Shown: piece by piece, positions 1 to 7,404 of the stretch
Layout: every line of letters begins with the position of its first letter
Position numbering within the stretch: the stretch's first letter is position 1
Source: an uncultured bacterium
GTDB taxonomy: Bacteria; Bacillota; Clostridia; Oscillospirales; Oscillospiraceae
Length of the DNA: 34,465 nt
Direction: 5' to 3'
NCBI GenBank assembly: GCA_949293165.1
Contig: CASFCW010000012.1
Span: forward strand, 1-34,465
Made by a program: the position numbers and the translations under genes
The notes under the pieces: generated by a model
The model's database searches: none
Seen by the model: the letters and a program-made list of their open reading frames with translations, nothing else
Told to the model about the DNA's origin: nothing

Positions 1-232
1 CGCAGGCGACGGAATAACATGAAATCCCGTCATTTCCGGGGGCGTGTACCTGGGAAATGACACTTCTCGCGCAAGATGGGCCGACTTTTCCGCAAGGAAA
101 CGAGGCCCATCTTGCGTGCAGCCCTTCTCGAAAAAGTGGCTGCGCCACTTTTTCGACAGTCTCAGGCCGGGGCCGTACAGGCCCCGGCCTTTTCCGGGAA
201 AAAAGAAAATGGAGCGGTGGGACGGAATGGGC
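1..232. other. Non-coding region with four consecutive inverted repeats
   Basis: I see no convincing gene here. The sequence holds four hairpins in a row. Arms 29-37/53-61 are 9 bp. Arms 70-82/104-116 are 13 bp and perfect, with a smaller TTCC-GCAA-GGAA hairpin in the loop. Arms 128-140/144-156 are 13 bp and perfect with a TGC loop. Arms 165-174/180-189 are 10 bp and perfect. The last is followed by T residues and looks like a terminator for a gene to the left of the window. The rest may be an intergenic palindromic repeat element; that is inference. Confidence 0.6.
165..193 (+). terminator. Rho-independent terminator of an upstream, off-window transcript
   Basis: A perfect 10-bp GC-rich stem (165-174 with 180-189) with a GTACA loop is followed directly by TTTT. 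It lies 40 bp before the next promoter, so it would isolate the thiamine pyrophosphokinase transcript from whatever is to the left. Confidence 0.6.
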
Positions 233-261
233 TTGCGGGGGGAGGGGACAGGCGGTATAAT
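233..261 (+). promoter_or_regulatory. Sigma-A promoter for the thiN operon
   Basis: The -35 box TTGCGG (233-238) and the -10 box TATAAT (256-261) are separated by exactly 17 bp. The start codon at 351 follows after a leader of about 80 nt that ends in the Shine-Dalgarno AAGGAGG (335-341). Confidence 0.75.
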
Positions 262-350
262 GAACCTGGATCTCCATCTGCGCCGGAGCGGCGGAATTCG
301 AAACTGCCGGTCCGCCCTGACAGGCGCATGGATGAAGGAGGAATGCGCTG

Positions 351-1037
351 ATGTATCAGCCGATTTGTTATGTAGTGGGGGCTATGCCCCTGTCCTGGTC
401 CCTCTGCCCTCAGCCTGGGGTGGAGGACCTTGTGATTGCCGCCGACAAGGGATATGAGGCGCTGGAGGCCTACGGCGTCCGCCCCGGACTGGTGGTGGGG
501 GATTTTGACTCCCTGGGCCGCCGGCCCAACCATCCCAATGTGGTGCAGCTGCCCAACGCCAAGGACGACACCGATATGGTCTATGCCCTGCGGGAGGGGC
601 TGAGCCGTGGCTACCGCCGGTTTGTCCTGCTTGGCGGGGTGGGCGGCAGGCTGGAGCACACCCTGGCAAACCTCCAGGCCCTGACCTGGCTGACCACCCA
701 GGGGGCCAGAGGGGTACTGGCCGGGGAGGGCACGGTGGCCACGGCGCTTTGCTGTGAATCCATGACCTTCCCCCAGGGGCTGAGCGGGTTTTTGTCCGTG
801 TTCTGTTCCAGCGGCAAGGCGGAGGGAGTCACCCTGAAGAACCTGAAATTTGAGCTGACCGACCACACCATGACGGCGGACTTCCCCCTTGGGGTAAGCA
901 ACGAGTTTGTGGAGGAGCCGGCCCAGATCTCGGTGGTTCAGGGTCGGCTGCTGGTGCTGTGGCGGGAACAGGGGAACTTTTATCAAATGCTTCCCCAGCT
1001 GTGGCGCCGGGAGTGCCTGACAGAGAAAGGAGAATAA
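351..1037 (+). CDS. thiN: Thiamine pyrophosphokinase (thiamine diphosphokinase)
   Basis: This cytosolic enzyme transfers pyrophosphate from ATP to thiamine to make thiamine diphosphate. The 228-residue protein has the family's hallmark motifs in order: AADKG at about 30-34, GDFDS at 50-54 (metal and ATP binding), KDDTD at 71-75, and GGVGGRLEH around 95-103 (nucleotide binding). The C-terminal third is the beta-sandwich thiamine-binding domain. Length is normal for the family. The ATG at 351 has AAGGAGG ten bases upstream. The next gene starts 3 bp after the stop, so the two are co-transcribed from the promoter at 233-261. In many Firmicutes thiN sits after rpe/rsgA, which may lie just outside the window. 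Confidence 0.93.
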   Translation: MYQPICYVVGAMPLSWSLCPQPGVEDLVIAADKGYEALEAYGVRPGLVVGDFDSLGRRPNHPNVVQLPNAKDDTDMVYALREGLSRGYRRFVLLGGVGGRLEHTLANLQALTWLTTQGARGVLAGEGTVATALCCESMTFPQGLSGFLSVFCSSGKAEGVTLKNLKFELTDHTMTADFPLGVSNEFVEEPAQISVVQGRLLVLWREQGNFYQMLPQLWRRECLTEKGE

Positions 1038-1040
1038 CCC

Positions 1041-1778
1041 ATGAGCGAAATCAAGGCCCTTATTTTGGCCGCGGGAAAGGGTACCCGCCTGCAGACCGAG
1101 GGGATCGACCTGCCCAAGGTGATGCGGCTGGCCGACGGAAAACCCCTGATCCATTATGTGCTCAAGGCCCTGGATTTCCTGCCTGAGGAGGATATCATCC
1201 TGGTGGTGGGCTGGAAGAAGGAGAAGGTGCTCCAGGCCTACCCCCAGTACCCCTACGCCCTGCAGGAGGAGCAGCACGGCACCGGCCACGCCGTCCAGTG
1301 CGCCGCCCACCTGCTGGAGGGCTTTGACGGCCATGTGCTGATTTGCTGTGGGGACGCCCCCCTCATGCGCCAGGAGACCTTCCGTTCCCTGGTGGACGTC
1401 CATCTCCGGGAGGGCAACGCCTGCACCATGCTGTCCGCCATCCTGCCGGAGGGGGGCAACTACGGCCGGGTGCTGCGTGAGCCGGACGGCTCCTTCCGGG
1501 CCATTGTGGAGGACAAGGACTGCACCCCGGAGGAGAAGGAGATCCGGGAGGTCAATACCGGCACCTACCTGTTCCACACCCCCAGCCTGCTGGCCAGCCT
1601 GGGACAGCTCCGGGACGATAACGCCCAGGGGGAGCTGTACCTCACCGACGTCCCCGCCCTGATCAAGGCGGCGGGAGGCCGCGTGGGCCTGTGCGACACC
1701 TGCTCTCCCGATGAGATGCTGGGCGTCAACACGGTGGAGCAGCTGGCTCAGGTGGAGGAGCTGCTGCGGAAACGGTAA
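1041..1778 (+). CDS. Stand-alone GlmU-type nucleotidyltransferase domain (sugar-phosphate NTP transferase)
   Basis: A 245-residue NTP transferase of the GlmU N-terminal (pyrophosphorylase) type. It would join a nucleoside triphosphate to a sugar 1-phosphate. Visible motifs are LAAGKGTR (9-16) with the PK lysine at 26, QHGTGHA at 78-84, the metal-binding GDAP at 104-107, EVNTGTY at 170-176 and YLTDVP at 200-205. These match GlmU more closely than galU or rfbA types. It lacks the left-handed beta-helix acetyltransferase half of full GlmU, so it cannot do both steps of UDP-GlcNAc synthesis; the real substrate is not certain. It has an AGAAAGGAG ribosome binding site and starts 3 bp after thiN. 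A terminator follows at 1787-1825. Confidence 0.8.
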   Translation: MSEIKALILAAGKGTRLQTEGIDLPKVMRLADGKPLIHYVLKALDFLPEEDIILVVGWKKEKVLQAYPQYPYALQEEQHGTGHAVQCAAHLLEGFDGHVLICCGDAPLMRQETFRSLVDVHLREGNACTMLSAILPEGGNYGRVLREPDGSFRAIVEDKDCTPEEKEIREVNTGTYLFHTPSLLASLGQLRDDNAQGELYLTDVPALIKAAGGRVGLCDTCSPDEMLGVNTVEQLAQVEELLRKR

Positions 1779-1786
1779 TCAAGCGG

Positions 1787-1825
1787 AAAAGGCCGCCCCA
1801 TATGGGGCGGCCTTTTGTCTTTTTT
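1787..1825. terminator. Bidirectional rho-independent terminator between convergent genes
   Basis: The arms AAAAGGCCGCCCCA (1787-1800) and its exact complement (1803-1816) are flanked by A and T runs on both sides, with a further T6 at 1820-1825. It ends the thiN operon and can also end the minus-strand threonine aldolase transcript whose stop is at 1847. Confidence 0.85.
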
Positions 1826-1846
1826 GGGGGAAGGATAGGGGCGCTG

Positions 1847-2881
1847 TTACAGCTCTGCCAGGGCGGCGCAGAGAGCGTCCACATCCCCGGCGGAGGTGGC
1901 CCAGCTGGTGCAGATCCGCAGCACCACCCGGCCGTCGGGCAGCCCTTCCCAGAAATTGAACAGGAAGGACTCCTCCAGCCGCGCCCGCTGCTCCGGCGTA
2001 AACACAGCGAAAATCTGGTTGGCGGTGGTGGGGAACCGCTGGGGGATGCCCCGGCGCTCCAGGGCGGCCCGGATCTGCCCGGCCAGCTCCACCGCGTGGC
2101 GGCCCAGCTGACGGTACAGGTCATCCTCGAAAAGCGTTTCAAACTGGATGCCCAGCAGACGTCCCTTGGCCAGCATCCCCCCGTGGCGCTTGATCATGTA
2201 GCGGAAATCGGGGAGGAGGCCGGGGTCGGGCATGACCACCGCCTCACCGAACAGGGCGCCCACCTTGGTGCCGCCGATGGTAAAGACATGGGCCAGGCGG
2301 GCCAGGTCGGGCAGGTCCACATCGGCGCCCTCCGCCGCCAGGCCGTAGCCGCAGCGGGCCCCGTCGATGAACAGGGGCAGGGACCATCGGCCGCAGACCT
2401 GGCGGATCTCCTCCAGCTCCCGCCTGGTGTACAGGGTGCCGCACTCCGTGGGGTGGGAGAGGTAGACCATACCAGGCTGCACCATATGCTCCCGGGACGG
2501 GTCGGCAAAGTGGGCGGCGCACAGGGCGTCCAGGTCCTGGGGACGGAGCTTCCCGTCCTCGCTGGGGAGGGGGAGGATTTTGTGGCCGGCGGCCTCCACC
2601 GCGCCGGTCTCGTGGACGTGGATGTGGCCGGTGTCTGCGCAAACCACCCCTTGATAGGGGCGGAGCAGGGCGGCGATGACGGTGGCGTTGGCCTGGGTTC
2701 CGCCCACCAGAAACTCCACGGCGGCCTGAGGCGCCTGGCAGGCGGCGCGGATCAGCTCCCGGGCCCGCTGGCAGTAGCCGTCTGTGCCGTAGCCGGGGGA
2801 CTGCTCCAGGTTGGTGTCCAGCAGGCGCTGTAAAATCCAGGGGTGTGCCCCTTCGCTGTAATCACATTCCATGCGAATCAT
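1847..2881 (-). CDS. ltaE: Low-specificity threonine aldolase family PLP enzyme
   Basis: This is a fold-type I PLP enzyme that likely splits L-threonine or allo-threonine into glycine and acetaldehyde, or acts on related beta-hydroxy amino acids. In 344 residues it shows GGTQANATV near 60-68, the HIHVHE segment that stacks on the cofactor (86-91), FIDGAR (171-176, aspartate to the pyridine nitrogen) and the Schiff-base lysine in TIGGTKVGALF (Lys206). Length fits the family. The ATG at 2881 has TAAGGAGGT about 6 bases upstream; a second ATG three codons in is possible. It stands alone between two terminators. Some relatives are annotated only as aminotransferase class V/beta-eliminating lyase, so the exact substrate is inferred. 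Confidence 0.85.
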   Translation of the reverse strand: MIRMECDYSEGAHPWILQRLLDTNLEQSPGYGTDGYCQRARELIRAACQAPQAAVEFLVGGTQANATVIAALLRPYQGVVCADTGHIHVHETGAVEAAGHKILPLPSEDGKLRPQDLDALCAAHFADPSREHMVQPGMVYLSHPTECGTLYTRRELEEIRQVCGRWSLPLFIDGARCGYGLAAEGADVDLPDLARLAHVFTIGGTKVGALFGEAVVMPDPGLLPDFRYMIKRHGGMLAKGRLLGIQFETLFEDDLYRQLGRHAVELAGQIRAALERRGIPQRFPTTANQIFAVFTPEQRARLEESFLFNFWEGLPDGRVVLRICTSWATSAGDVDALCAALAEL

Positions 2882-2911
2882 GGCGGTACCTCCTTACGGT
2901 GGATCATCTGG

Positions 2912-2950
2912 GAAAAAAGCGAGGTCAGGGCCCAGGGGGGCCCTGACCTC
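2912..2950 (-). terminator. Rho-independent terminator after the hydroxyacid dehydrogenase
   Basis: Read on the minus strand, a perfect 13-bp stem (2950-2938 with 2933-2921) is followed by GC and then a run of six T. It lies just downstream of the dehydrogenase stop at 2984 and just upstream of the threonine aldolase ribosome binding site. Confidence 0.85.
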
Positions 2951-2983
2951 AAAAATTGTAGGGAACGGTTTTTCGCAGATGGA

Positions 2984-3925
2984 TTACTTCAGGTCCAGGG
3001 CCTCTTTCACCTTGGCGATGATGTGGGCGCCGATGTCCCGGGAGGCGTCCACGGTCTGGGCGCCCAGGTGGGGCGTAACGATAAAGTTGTCGCACTCAAA
3101 CAGGGGGGAGTCAAACCCGGCGCCCTCGGTCAGGCCGCCGGCGGCCAGCTCGTTCTCCATCACGTCGGAGGCGTAGCCGCCGATCTTGCCAGCCTTCAGG
3201 GCCTCGTACATGTCCTTCTCGTTGACGATGCCGCCGCGGCTCATGTTCAGCACCACAGCGTCGTCCTTCATCTCAGCAATGGACTTGGCGTTGAACAGGT
3301 CCTTGGTCTCGGGGGTCAGAGGCATATGGATGGTAACAAAGTCGGACACCTTCAGCACCTCGTCGATGCTCATGCTGGTGGCCTTCTGCTCCTCAAACAC
3401 GTTGGCGGGCAGGTAGGGATCGTAAGCGACCACGTTCATCAGGAAGGCGCGGCCCAGCTCGCCCACGCGCTGGCCGATGCGGCCGAAGCCCAGGATGCCC
3501 AGGGTCTTGCCTCTCAGCTCGCGGCCCACGAACTTGTACTTATCCCAGTTGTGGTTGACCTTCACGTCCTCGTTGGCGGGGATGGTGTGGCGGGACAGGT
3601 CCAGCATCTTGGAGATGGTCAGCTCGGCCACGGCGTTGCCGTTGAGGCCGGGGGCGTTGATGACCTGGATGCCCTTGGCCTTGGCGGTCTCCAGATCGAT
3701 GTGGTTCAGACCCACGGAGCAGACGCCGATGACCTTCAGATTCTTGGCGGCGTCCAGAATCGTCTTGTTGATGGCGGGGTCAACGCGCATGATGAGAACA
3801 TCGTAGTCGGGGATCAGCTGAGCCAGCTCTTCCTGGGTGGGCAGCAGCTTGGTGTCCACCTGCATGTACTTACCCAGCTCCTCGCCGATTGCGCTGTGAA
3901 CCACGTCGATAATCAAGCACTTCAT
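2984..3925 (-). CDS. D-isomer-specific 2-hydroxyacid dehydrogenase (SerA-like)
   Basis: This is an NAD-dependent dehydrogenase of the D-2-hydroxyacid family, 313 residues. It has the Rossmann loop GFGRIGQRVG (146-155), the substrate arginine in NMSRGGIVN (Arg230), the acidic DVMENE segment (254-259) and the catalytic histidine in TPHLGAQT (His286). It has no ACT or other C-terminal regulatory domain, so it is the short form. It could be a phosphoglycerate, lactate or hydroxyisocaproate-type enzyme; the sequence does not decide this. The ribosome binding site is AAAGGATG. The upstream region is shared with a divergent LysR gene, which is the usual arrangement for a regulator and its target. 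A strong terminator follows the gene. Confidence 0.87.
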   Translation of the reverse strand: MKCLIIDVVHSAIGEELGKYMQVDTKLLPTQEELAQLIPDYDVLIMRVDPAINKTILDAAKNLKVIGVCSVGLNHIDLETAKAKGIQVINAPGLNGNAVAELTISKMLDLSRHTIPANEDVKVNHNWDKYKFVGRELRGKTLGILGFGRIGQRVGELGRAFLMNVVAYDPYLPANVFEEQKATSMSIDEVLKVSDFVTIHMPLTPETKDLFNAKSIAEMKDDAVVLNMSRGGIVNEKDMYEALKAGKIGGYASDVMENELAAGGLTEGAGFDSPLFECDNFIVTPHLGAQTVDASRDIGAHIIAKVKEALDLK

Positions 3926-4139
3926 GATGAAATCATCCTTTCTCCATTTGTTTCAATTCCCGTTGTGCCGCGTCCCTGCGGCGTTTCCAGCCTCCAGGGC
4001 GGAAAGACCCGCCGTTGGAGGAGAAGAAGAAATTGAGGCCGTTTTATCCGCTGTATCTGTGAAAAGTACACCACGGCCTCCTGCTATTTACTATTAAACC
4101 ACAAAAAGCACCTGGGGGAAAGCAGATTTTTGCTGATGG
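3926..4139. promoter_or_regulatory. Divergent intergenic region with two leader hairpins
   Basis: Two inverted repeats would lie in the dehydrogenase leader: 3992-4020 (5-bp outer stem CTCCA/TGGAG with an inner GGCGG/CCGCC) and 8-bp arms at 4035-4042/4073-4080 with a 30-nt loop. A LysR-type protein would bind in this region. I could not identify a convincing minus-strand -35/-10 pair; a weak candidate near 4100 was not good enough to list. Confidence 0.35.
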
Positions 4140-4168
4140 TTGCCACAGCCATTTGACTGTGCTATAAT
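4140..4168 (+). promoter_or_regulatory. Sigma-A promoter for the LysR gene
   Basis: TTGCCA (4140-4145) and TATAAT (4163-4168) are spaced by 17 bp. Transcription would start near 4175, which rules out translation from the in-frame TTG that is itself part of the -35 box, and supports ATG 4224. Confidence 0.75.
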
Positions 4169-4223
4169 AGACATAACCCAACGAAAAATGACAGAGGAAT
4201 TTCATTATAGAGAGAGGGCTTCC

Positions 4224-5168
4224 ATGAATTTTCTGCATTTGAAATATTTCCTGCTTGTGGCGGAGGAACTGAACATTACCAGGGCGGCGGAGCGGCTGTA
4301 TATCTCCCAGCAGTCCCTGAGCAACCACATCAGCAACATGGAACGGGAGCTGGATGTGAAGCTGTTCACCCGCTCCCCAAAGCTGTCGCTGACCTACGCC
4401 GGAGACCTGCTGGTTCAGACCGCCACCCAGATTCTGGATCTTCACAGCCAGTATCTGGCCAAGGTGGGGGATATCAACCGCCATTACATGGGGGTGCTGC
4501 GGGTGGGGATCTCCCATACCTGCGGTCTGGCGCTGCTGCCGGAGGTGCTGCCCCGGTTCCAGGCGGAATTTCCCATGGTTGAATTTTCCCTCTATGAAGG
4601 CAACTCCACCCACCTGGAGGACGAGCTGGCCCACGGGCGGGTGGATTTGATTGTCTGCTTCCAGCCCATTATGCTGGAGGGGGTTGAGGTGGTCCCCCTG
4701 ACGGAGGAACAGCTGATGCTGGCGGTGCCCAGGAGCTTTACCGACCAGCTGTTTGGGGACCGGGCCCAGGAGATGCGGGAGCAGTTTGCCGAGGGGGCGG
4801 ACATTGACGCCTTCCAGAACATGCCCTTTGTCCTCATTAAGCGGGGCAACCGCACCCGCAGCATTGTGGACCAGTTTTTCAGCCGGTATTTCTTCAAGCC
4901 CAAGCTGGTGTTGGAGACGGAAAATACCATCACCACCCTGGCCATGGCGGAGGCGGGCATCGGCATCACCATCTGCCCGGCCCTGTTCCTGAAAACCATC
5001 GGCATTGCCGCTTCCCACCAATCCACGGAAAAGCTGGACCTGTTCCCCCTGAACGATCCCTCCACCATCAGCCGCCTGGTGGTGGGCTACCGCCAGGACA
5101 GGTATCTGTCCCATTTTGGCGAGCGGTTCATCGAGCTGGTGCGGCAGGCCCTGCATACCCAATCATAA
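4224..5168 (+). CDS. LysR-family transcriptional regulator
   Basis: A 314-residue LysR regulator. Residues 1-60 form the winged helix-turn-helix (NITRAAERLYISQQSLSNHI region), and residues from about 90 on form the periplasmic-binding-protein-like effector domain. The ATG at 4224 begins the typical MNFLHLKYF start. The open frame extends back to a TTG at 4140, but that codon lies in the -35 box. The Shine-Dalgarno (GAGAGGG) is weak. It is divergent from the 2-hydroxyacid dehydrogenase and probably controls it and itself; the effector is unknown. The gene is followed by a strong terminator. Confidence 0.92.
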   Translation: MNFLHLKYFLLVAEELNITRAAERLYISQQSLSNHISNMERELDVKLFTRSPKLSLTYAGDLLVQTATQILDLHSQYLAKVGDINRHYMGVLRVGISHTCGLALLPEVLPRFQAEFPMVEFSLYEGNSTHLEDELAHGRVDLIVCFQPIMLEGVEVVPLTEEQLMLAVPRSFTDQLFGDRAQEMREQFAEGADIDAFQNMPFVLIKRGNRTRSIVDQFFSRYFFKPKLVLETENTITTLAMAEAGIGITICPALFLKTIGIAASHQSTEKLDLFPLNDPSTISRLVVGYRQDRYLSHFGERFIELVRQALHTQS

Positions 5169-5174
5169 AATACA

Positions 5175-5220
5175 GCTCCCCGGCGGGCGGTCAAGCCTGC
5201 CGGGGAGCCGTTTTTTTGTT
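5175..5220 (+). terminator. Rho-independent terminator after the LysR gene
   Basis: Arms 5175-5188 and 5195-5208 form a 14-bp stem with one G-T pair, followed by a run of seven T (5211-5217). The stop of the convergent GTPase gene abuts it at 5220. Confidence 0.88.
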
Positions 5221-6167
5221 TAACGGAAATAGACCAGGGGGTCCTGGGGGGCCTGGGCGGGCTCCACGCTTTGGGCGTAAAGCACCACGCCCTCCTCCCG
5301 GTAGACGTCGGCGTGCTCCCACTGGATGGTGGCCGTCATGGTAATCCACTGGCCCTTTTTCAGGGTGCGGGCCTGGTCATACTTGCACAGGAAGCCGAAA
5401 AAGCGGATATCGTCTTCGCAGCAGGTCATGGCGTTGCGCCCGGGGATGAAGGTGCCCTTGGGCAGCTTGGGGCTGGTCATGGCCAGGGCACGGAAGGTGA
5501 TGGTCTTGCCCACATACTGCTGGGGATGCTCCTGAATGTGGAGGTACCAGATGCCATAGTCATCGTCCTCCAGCTGGATGTGGCTGTCCTCCAGGGAGTA
5601 GGGGAGGATGTCCTCCACCTCCAGCTCGTCCCCGCCCTCATCCTCAAACACAATCTCGCACATCCGGTTTACCGCCCGGATGGTGCGCTTCCAGCTGGGC
5701 AAGGGCATGTCCGCCCTGCACCGGTTGAACAGCACCATGTCCGCCTCCGTCACCATATCCACAATCATGGACTGCATGTTGCTGCGGTACAGCTCAAAGG
5801 TGGTGGCGTCGATCACGTCAATGGCCTGGTACAGCCCCCAGTTTTTGGGCAGCTTCAGGTCCCGGAGGATCTGGATGGGCCACATGCCGTTGTACTCCAA
5901 CAGCACCCGTTCCGGTTGGTAGCGGCGGTCCACCTCCTGCAAAAAAGCGGTGGTAATCTGCTCCGGCTCCTCAATGGGCACCAGGCGGCAGTTTTGCCGG
6001 GACAGGGACTCCTGGTCGTACTCCACCTCGCCCTCCTCGCAGCACAGCAGCACCGTGCGCTGGCCGTCGTTGAAATACTCCATGGAAAGGGTGTCGGTGA
6101 GCAGGGTGGTCTTTCCGCTGTCCAGAAACCCAGTAATCAGGTACAGGGGGATACGTGCGTCGCTCAT
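5220..6167 (-). CDS. G3E/COG0523-type GTPase with a DUF1980-like C-terminal domain
   Basis: A 315-residue protein with an N-terminal P-loop GTPase of the CobW/metal-chaperone type: Walker A GFLDSGKT at 13-20. The usual downstream motifs are altered. The GCxCC metal motif is missing, although a CCEEGE segment sits at 42-47. The ExSG loop reads EYNG (91-94), and the NKxD motif reads FNRCR. Residues about 205-310 do not look like a CobW C-terminal domain. They resemble the C-terminal part of TIGR03943/DUF1980 proteins (YcgQ type), with GKTITF, a PGR loop and MTCC (247-250). It starts 12 bp after the stop of the His-rich GTPase, with its ribosome binding site over that stop, so the two are coupled. 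The likely role is zinc or other metal handling; this is inference. Confidence 0.75.
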   Translation of the reverse strand: MSDARIPLYLITGFLDSGKTTLLTDTLSMEYFNDGQRTVLLCCEEGEVEYDQESLSRQNCRLVPIEEPEQITTAFLQEVDRRYQPERVLLEYNGMWPIQILRDLKLPKNWGLYQAIDVIDATTFELYRSNMQSMIVDMVTEADMVLFNRCRADMPLPSWKRTIRAVNRMCEIVFEDEGGDELEVEDILPYSLEDSHIQLEDDDYGIWYLHIQEHPQQYVGKTITFRALAMTSPKLPKGTFIPGRNAMTCCEDDIRFFGFLCKYDQARTLKKGQWITMTATIQWEHADVYREEGVVLYAQSVEPAQAPQDPLVYFR

Positions 6168-6179
6168 GGAATCACCTCT

Positions 6180-7370
6180 TTACGCCAGCTGGAACAGCCG
6201 CTCCAGCCCGGCCTCGTTCAGCTGGGCGCCGATGACGCACAGGCGGCCGGTGTAGTCGGCGCCGCCCTCCCGGATCTGGAACTCGCCGGGCACCAGGTCG
6301 AAGTGGAGCCAGCTCTGTCCCTCCTCCTGAGGCACCATGCCCTTGGCCCGGAGGATGACCCCCATCTCCTGGCCCATAGCCAGGGTGGAGAGGATATCCT
6401 CCAGATCCTCCCGGCTGTACTTCTTGGGCGTCTCGCGGCCCCAGGAGGTAAAGACCTCGTCGGCGTGGTGATGGTGATGATCGTGATGGTCGTGGTCGTG
6501 ATGGTCGTGGTCGTGATGGTCGTGGTCATGCTGGTGCTCATGAACGCCCAGGTCACAGCCCAGGCAGGCGTCGCAGGCGCTTTCGTCGCAGCCGTGGTCG
6601 TCGTGGTGCTCATGATGGTGGTGTTCATGATCGTGGTCGTGGTCATGATCGTGCTCATGGTGGTGGTCGTGGTCATGGCCGTCACAGCCGCAGCCGCAGT
6701 CGGGACCATGGTCGTGGTCATGGTCGTGGTGGTGGTGGGCAATCTCCTCCATCAGCTCCTGGGCCAGGCTGCTGCCGCCCTCCATGGCGGAGACAATCTG
6801 CGCGCCGGTGAGCTGCTCCCAGGGGGTGGTGAGGATGGCGGCCTTCTGGTTATGGCTGCGCAGCAGGTTGACCGCGGCGGTGAGCTTGCCCTCGTCCATC
6901 TTCTGGGTGCGGGAGAGGAGGATGGCGGAGGCGTGCTCCACCTGGTTGTTGAAGAACTCGCCGAAATTCTTCATATAGATCCTGGCCTTGGTGGCGTCCA
7001 CCACGGTGACGAAGCTGTGCAGGGACAGCTCCGGGGCCTCGGCCTGGACCCGCTCCACAGCGGCGATTACGTCGGACAGCTTGCCTACGCCGGAGGGCTC
7101 GATGATGATACGGTCAGGGTGGTACTGCTCCAGCACCTGCTTCAGCGCGGCGCCGAAATCGCCCACCAGGGAGCAGCAGATGCAGCCGGAGTTCATCTCG
7201 GTAATGGTGATGCCGGCCTCTTTGAGGAACCCGCCGTCAATGCCGATCTCGCCGAACTCATTTTCAATGAGCACCACCTGCTCCCCCTGGAAGGCCTCCT
7301 GGAGGAGCTTTTTAATCAGGGTGGTTTTGCCGGCCCCGAGGAATCCGGAAATAATATCAACTTTGGTCAT
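6180..7370 (-). CDS. COG0523 metal-chaperone GTPase with His/Asp/Cys-rich insert
   Basis: This is a 396-residue G3E GTPase. It has Walker A GFLGAGKT at 9-16, the metal motif GCICC at 62-66 and EPSG at 91-94; SRTQKMD replaces NKxD near 153-159. Between the GTPase core and the CobW C-terminal domain (about 305-396) lies an insert at roughly 212-302 made almost entirely of His and Asp. It is interrupted by Cys clusters (CGCGC and CDESACDACLGC). Such inserts bind Zn, Ni or Co in this family. The ATG at 7370 begins MTKVDIIS with the P-loop at the usual distance; the longer open frame back to 7517 overlaps the protease gene. The insert DNA is a run of GTGGTCGTGATG-like repeats and may be unstable. 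It is the first of two coupled GTPase genes and starts 34 bp after the S41 protease stop. Confidence 0.88.
   Translation of the reverse strand: MTKVDIISGFLGAGKTTLIKKLLQEAFQGEQVVLIENEFGEIGIDGGFLKEAGITITEMNSGCICCSLVGDFGAALKQVLEQYHPDRIIIEPSGVGKLSDVIAAVERVQAEAPELSLHSFVTVVDATKARIYMKNFGEFFNNQVEHASAILLSRTQKMDEGKLTAAVNLLRSHNQKAAILTTPWEQLTGAQIVSAMEGGSSLAQELMEEIAHHHHDHDHDHGPDCGCGCDGHDHDHHHEHDHDHDHDHEHHHHEHHDDHGCDESACDACLGCDLGVHEHQHDHDHHDHDHHDHDHHDHHHHHADEVFTSWGRETPKKYSREDLEDILSTLAMGQEMGVILRAKGMVPQEEGQSWLHFDLVPGEFQIREGGADYTGRLCVIGAQLNEAGLERLFQLA
6465..6740. repeat. Imperfect short tandem repeats encoding the His/Asp-rich insert
   Basis: The plus strand carries repeated GTGGTCGTGATG/GTGGTCATG units in two blocks (about 6465-6540 and 6600-6740), separated by the Cys-coding part. 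They are coding repeats of the metal-binding insert, with a 3-bp and 6-bp periodicity, and are prone to length changes by slippage. Confidence 0.7.
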
Positions 7371-7404
7371 GATATGGTACAGTCCTTTCCAAAATAGTGT
7401 GCAG

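Noticed and set aside
162-1577. 471-codon minus-strand open frame
   Set aside because: It is antisense to thiN and the nucleotidyltransferase, both of which have clear motifs, promoter and ribosome binding sites.
4140-4223. Extended TTG start for the LysR protein
   Set aside because: The TTG is part of the -35 box of the gene's own promoter, so it would not be transcribed. ATG 4224 gives the normal LysR start.
6465-6740. CRISPR-like repeat array
   Set aside because: The repeats are short, continuous, in frame and encode His/Asp; there are no unique spacers.
5271-7397. 708-codon plus-strand open frame
   Set aside because: It is antisense to two well-supported GTPase genes. Its long Val/Met/Val-rich stretch is the complement of the His/Asp repeat, and it has no ribosome binding site.
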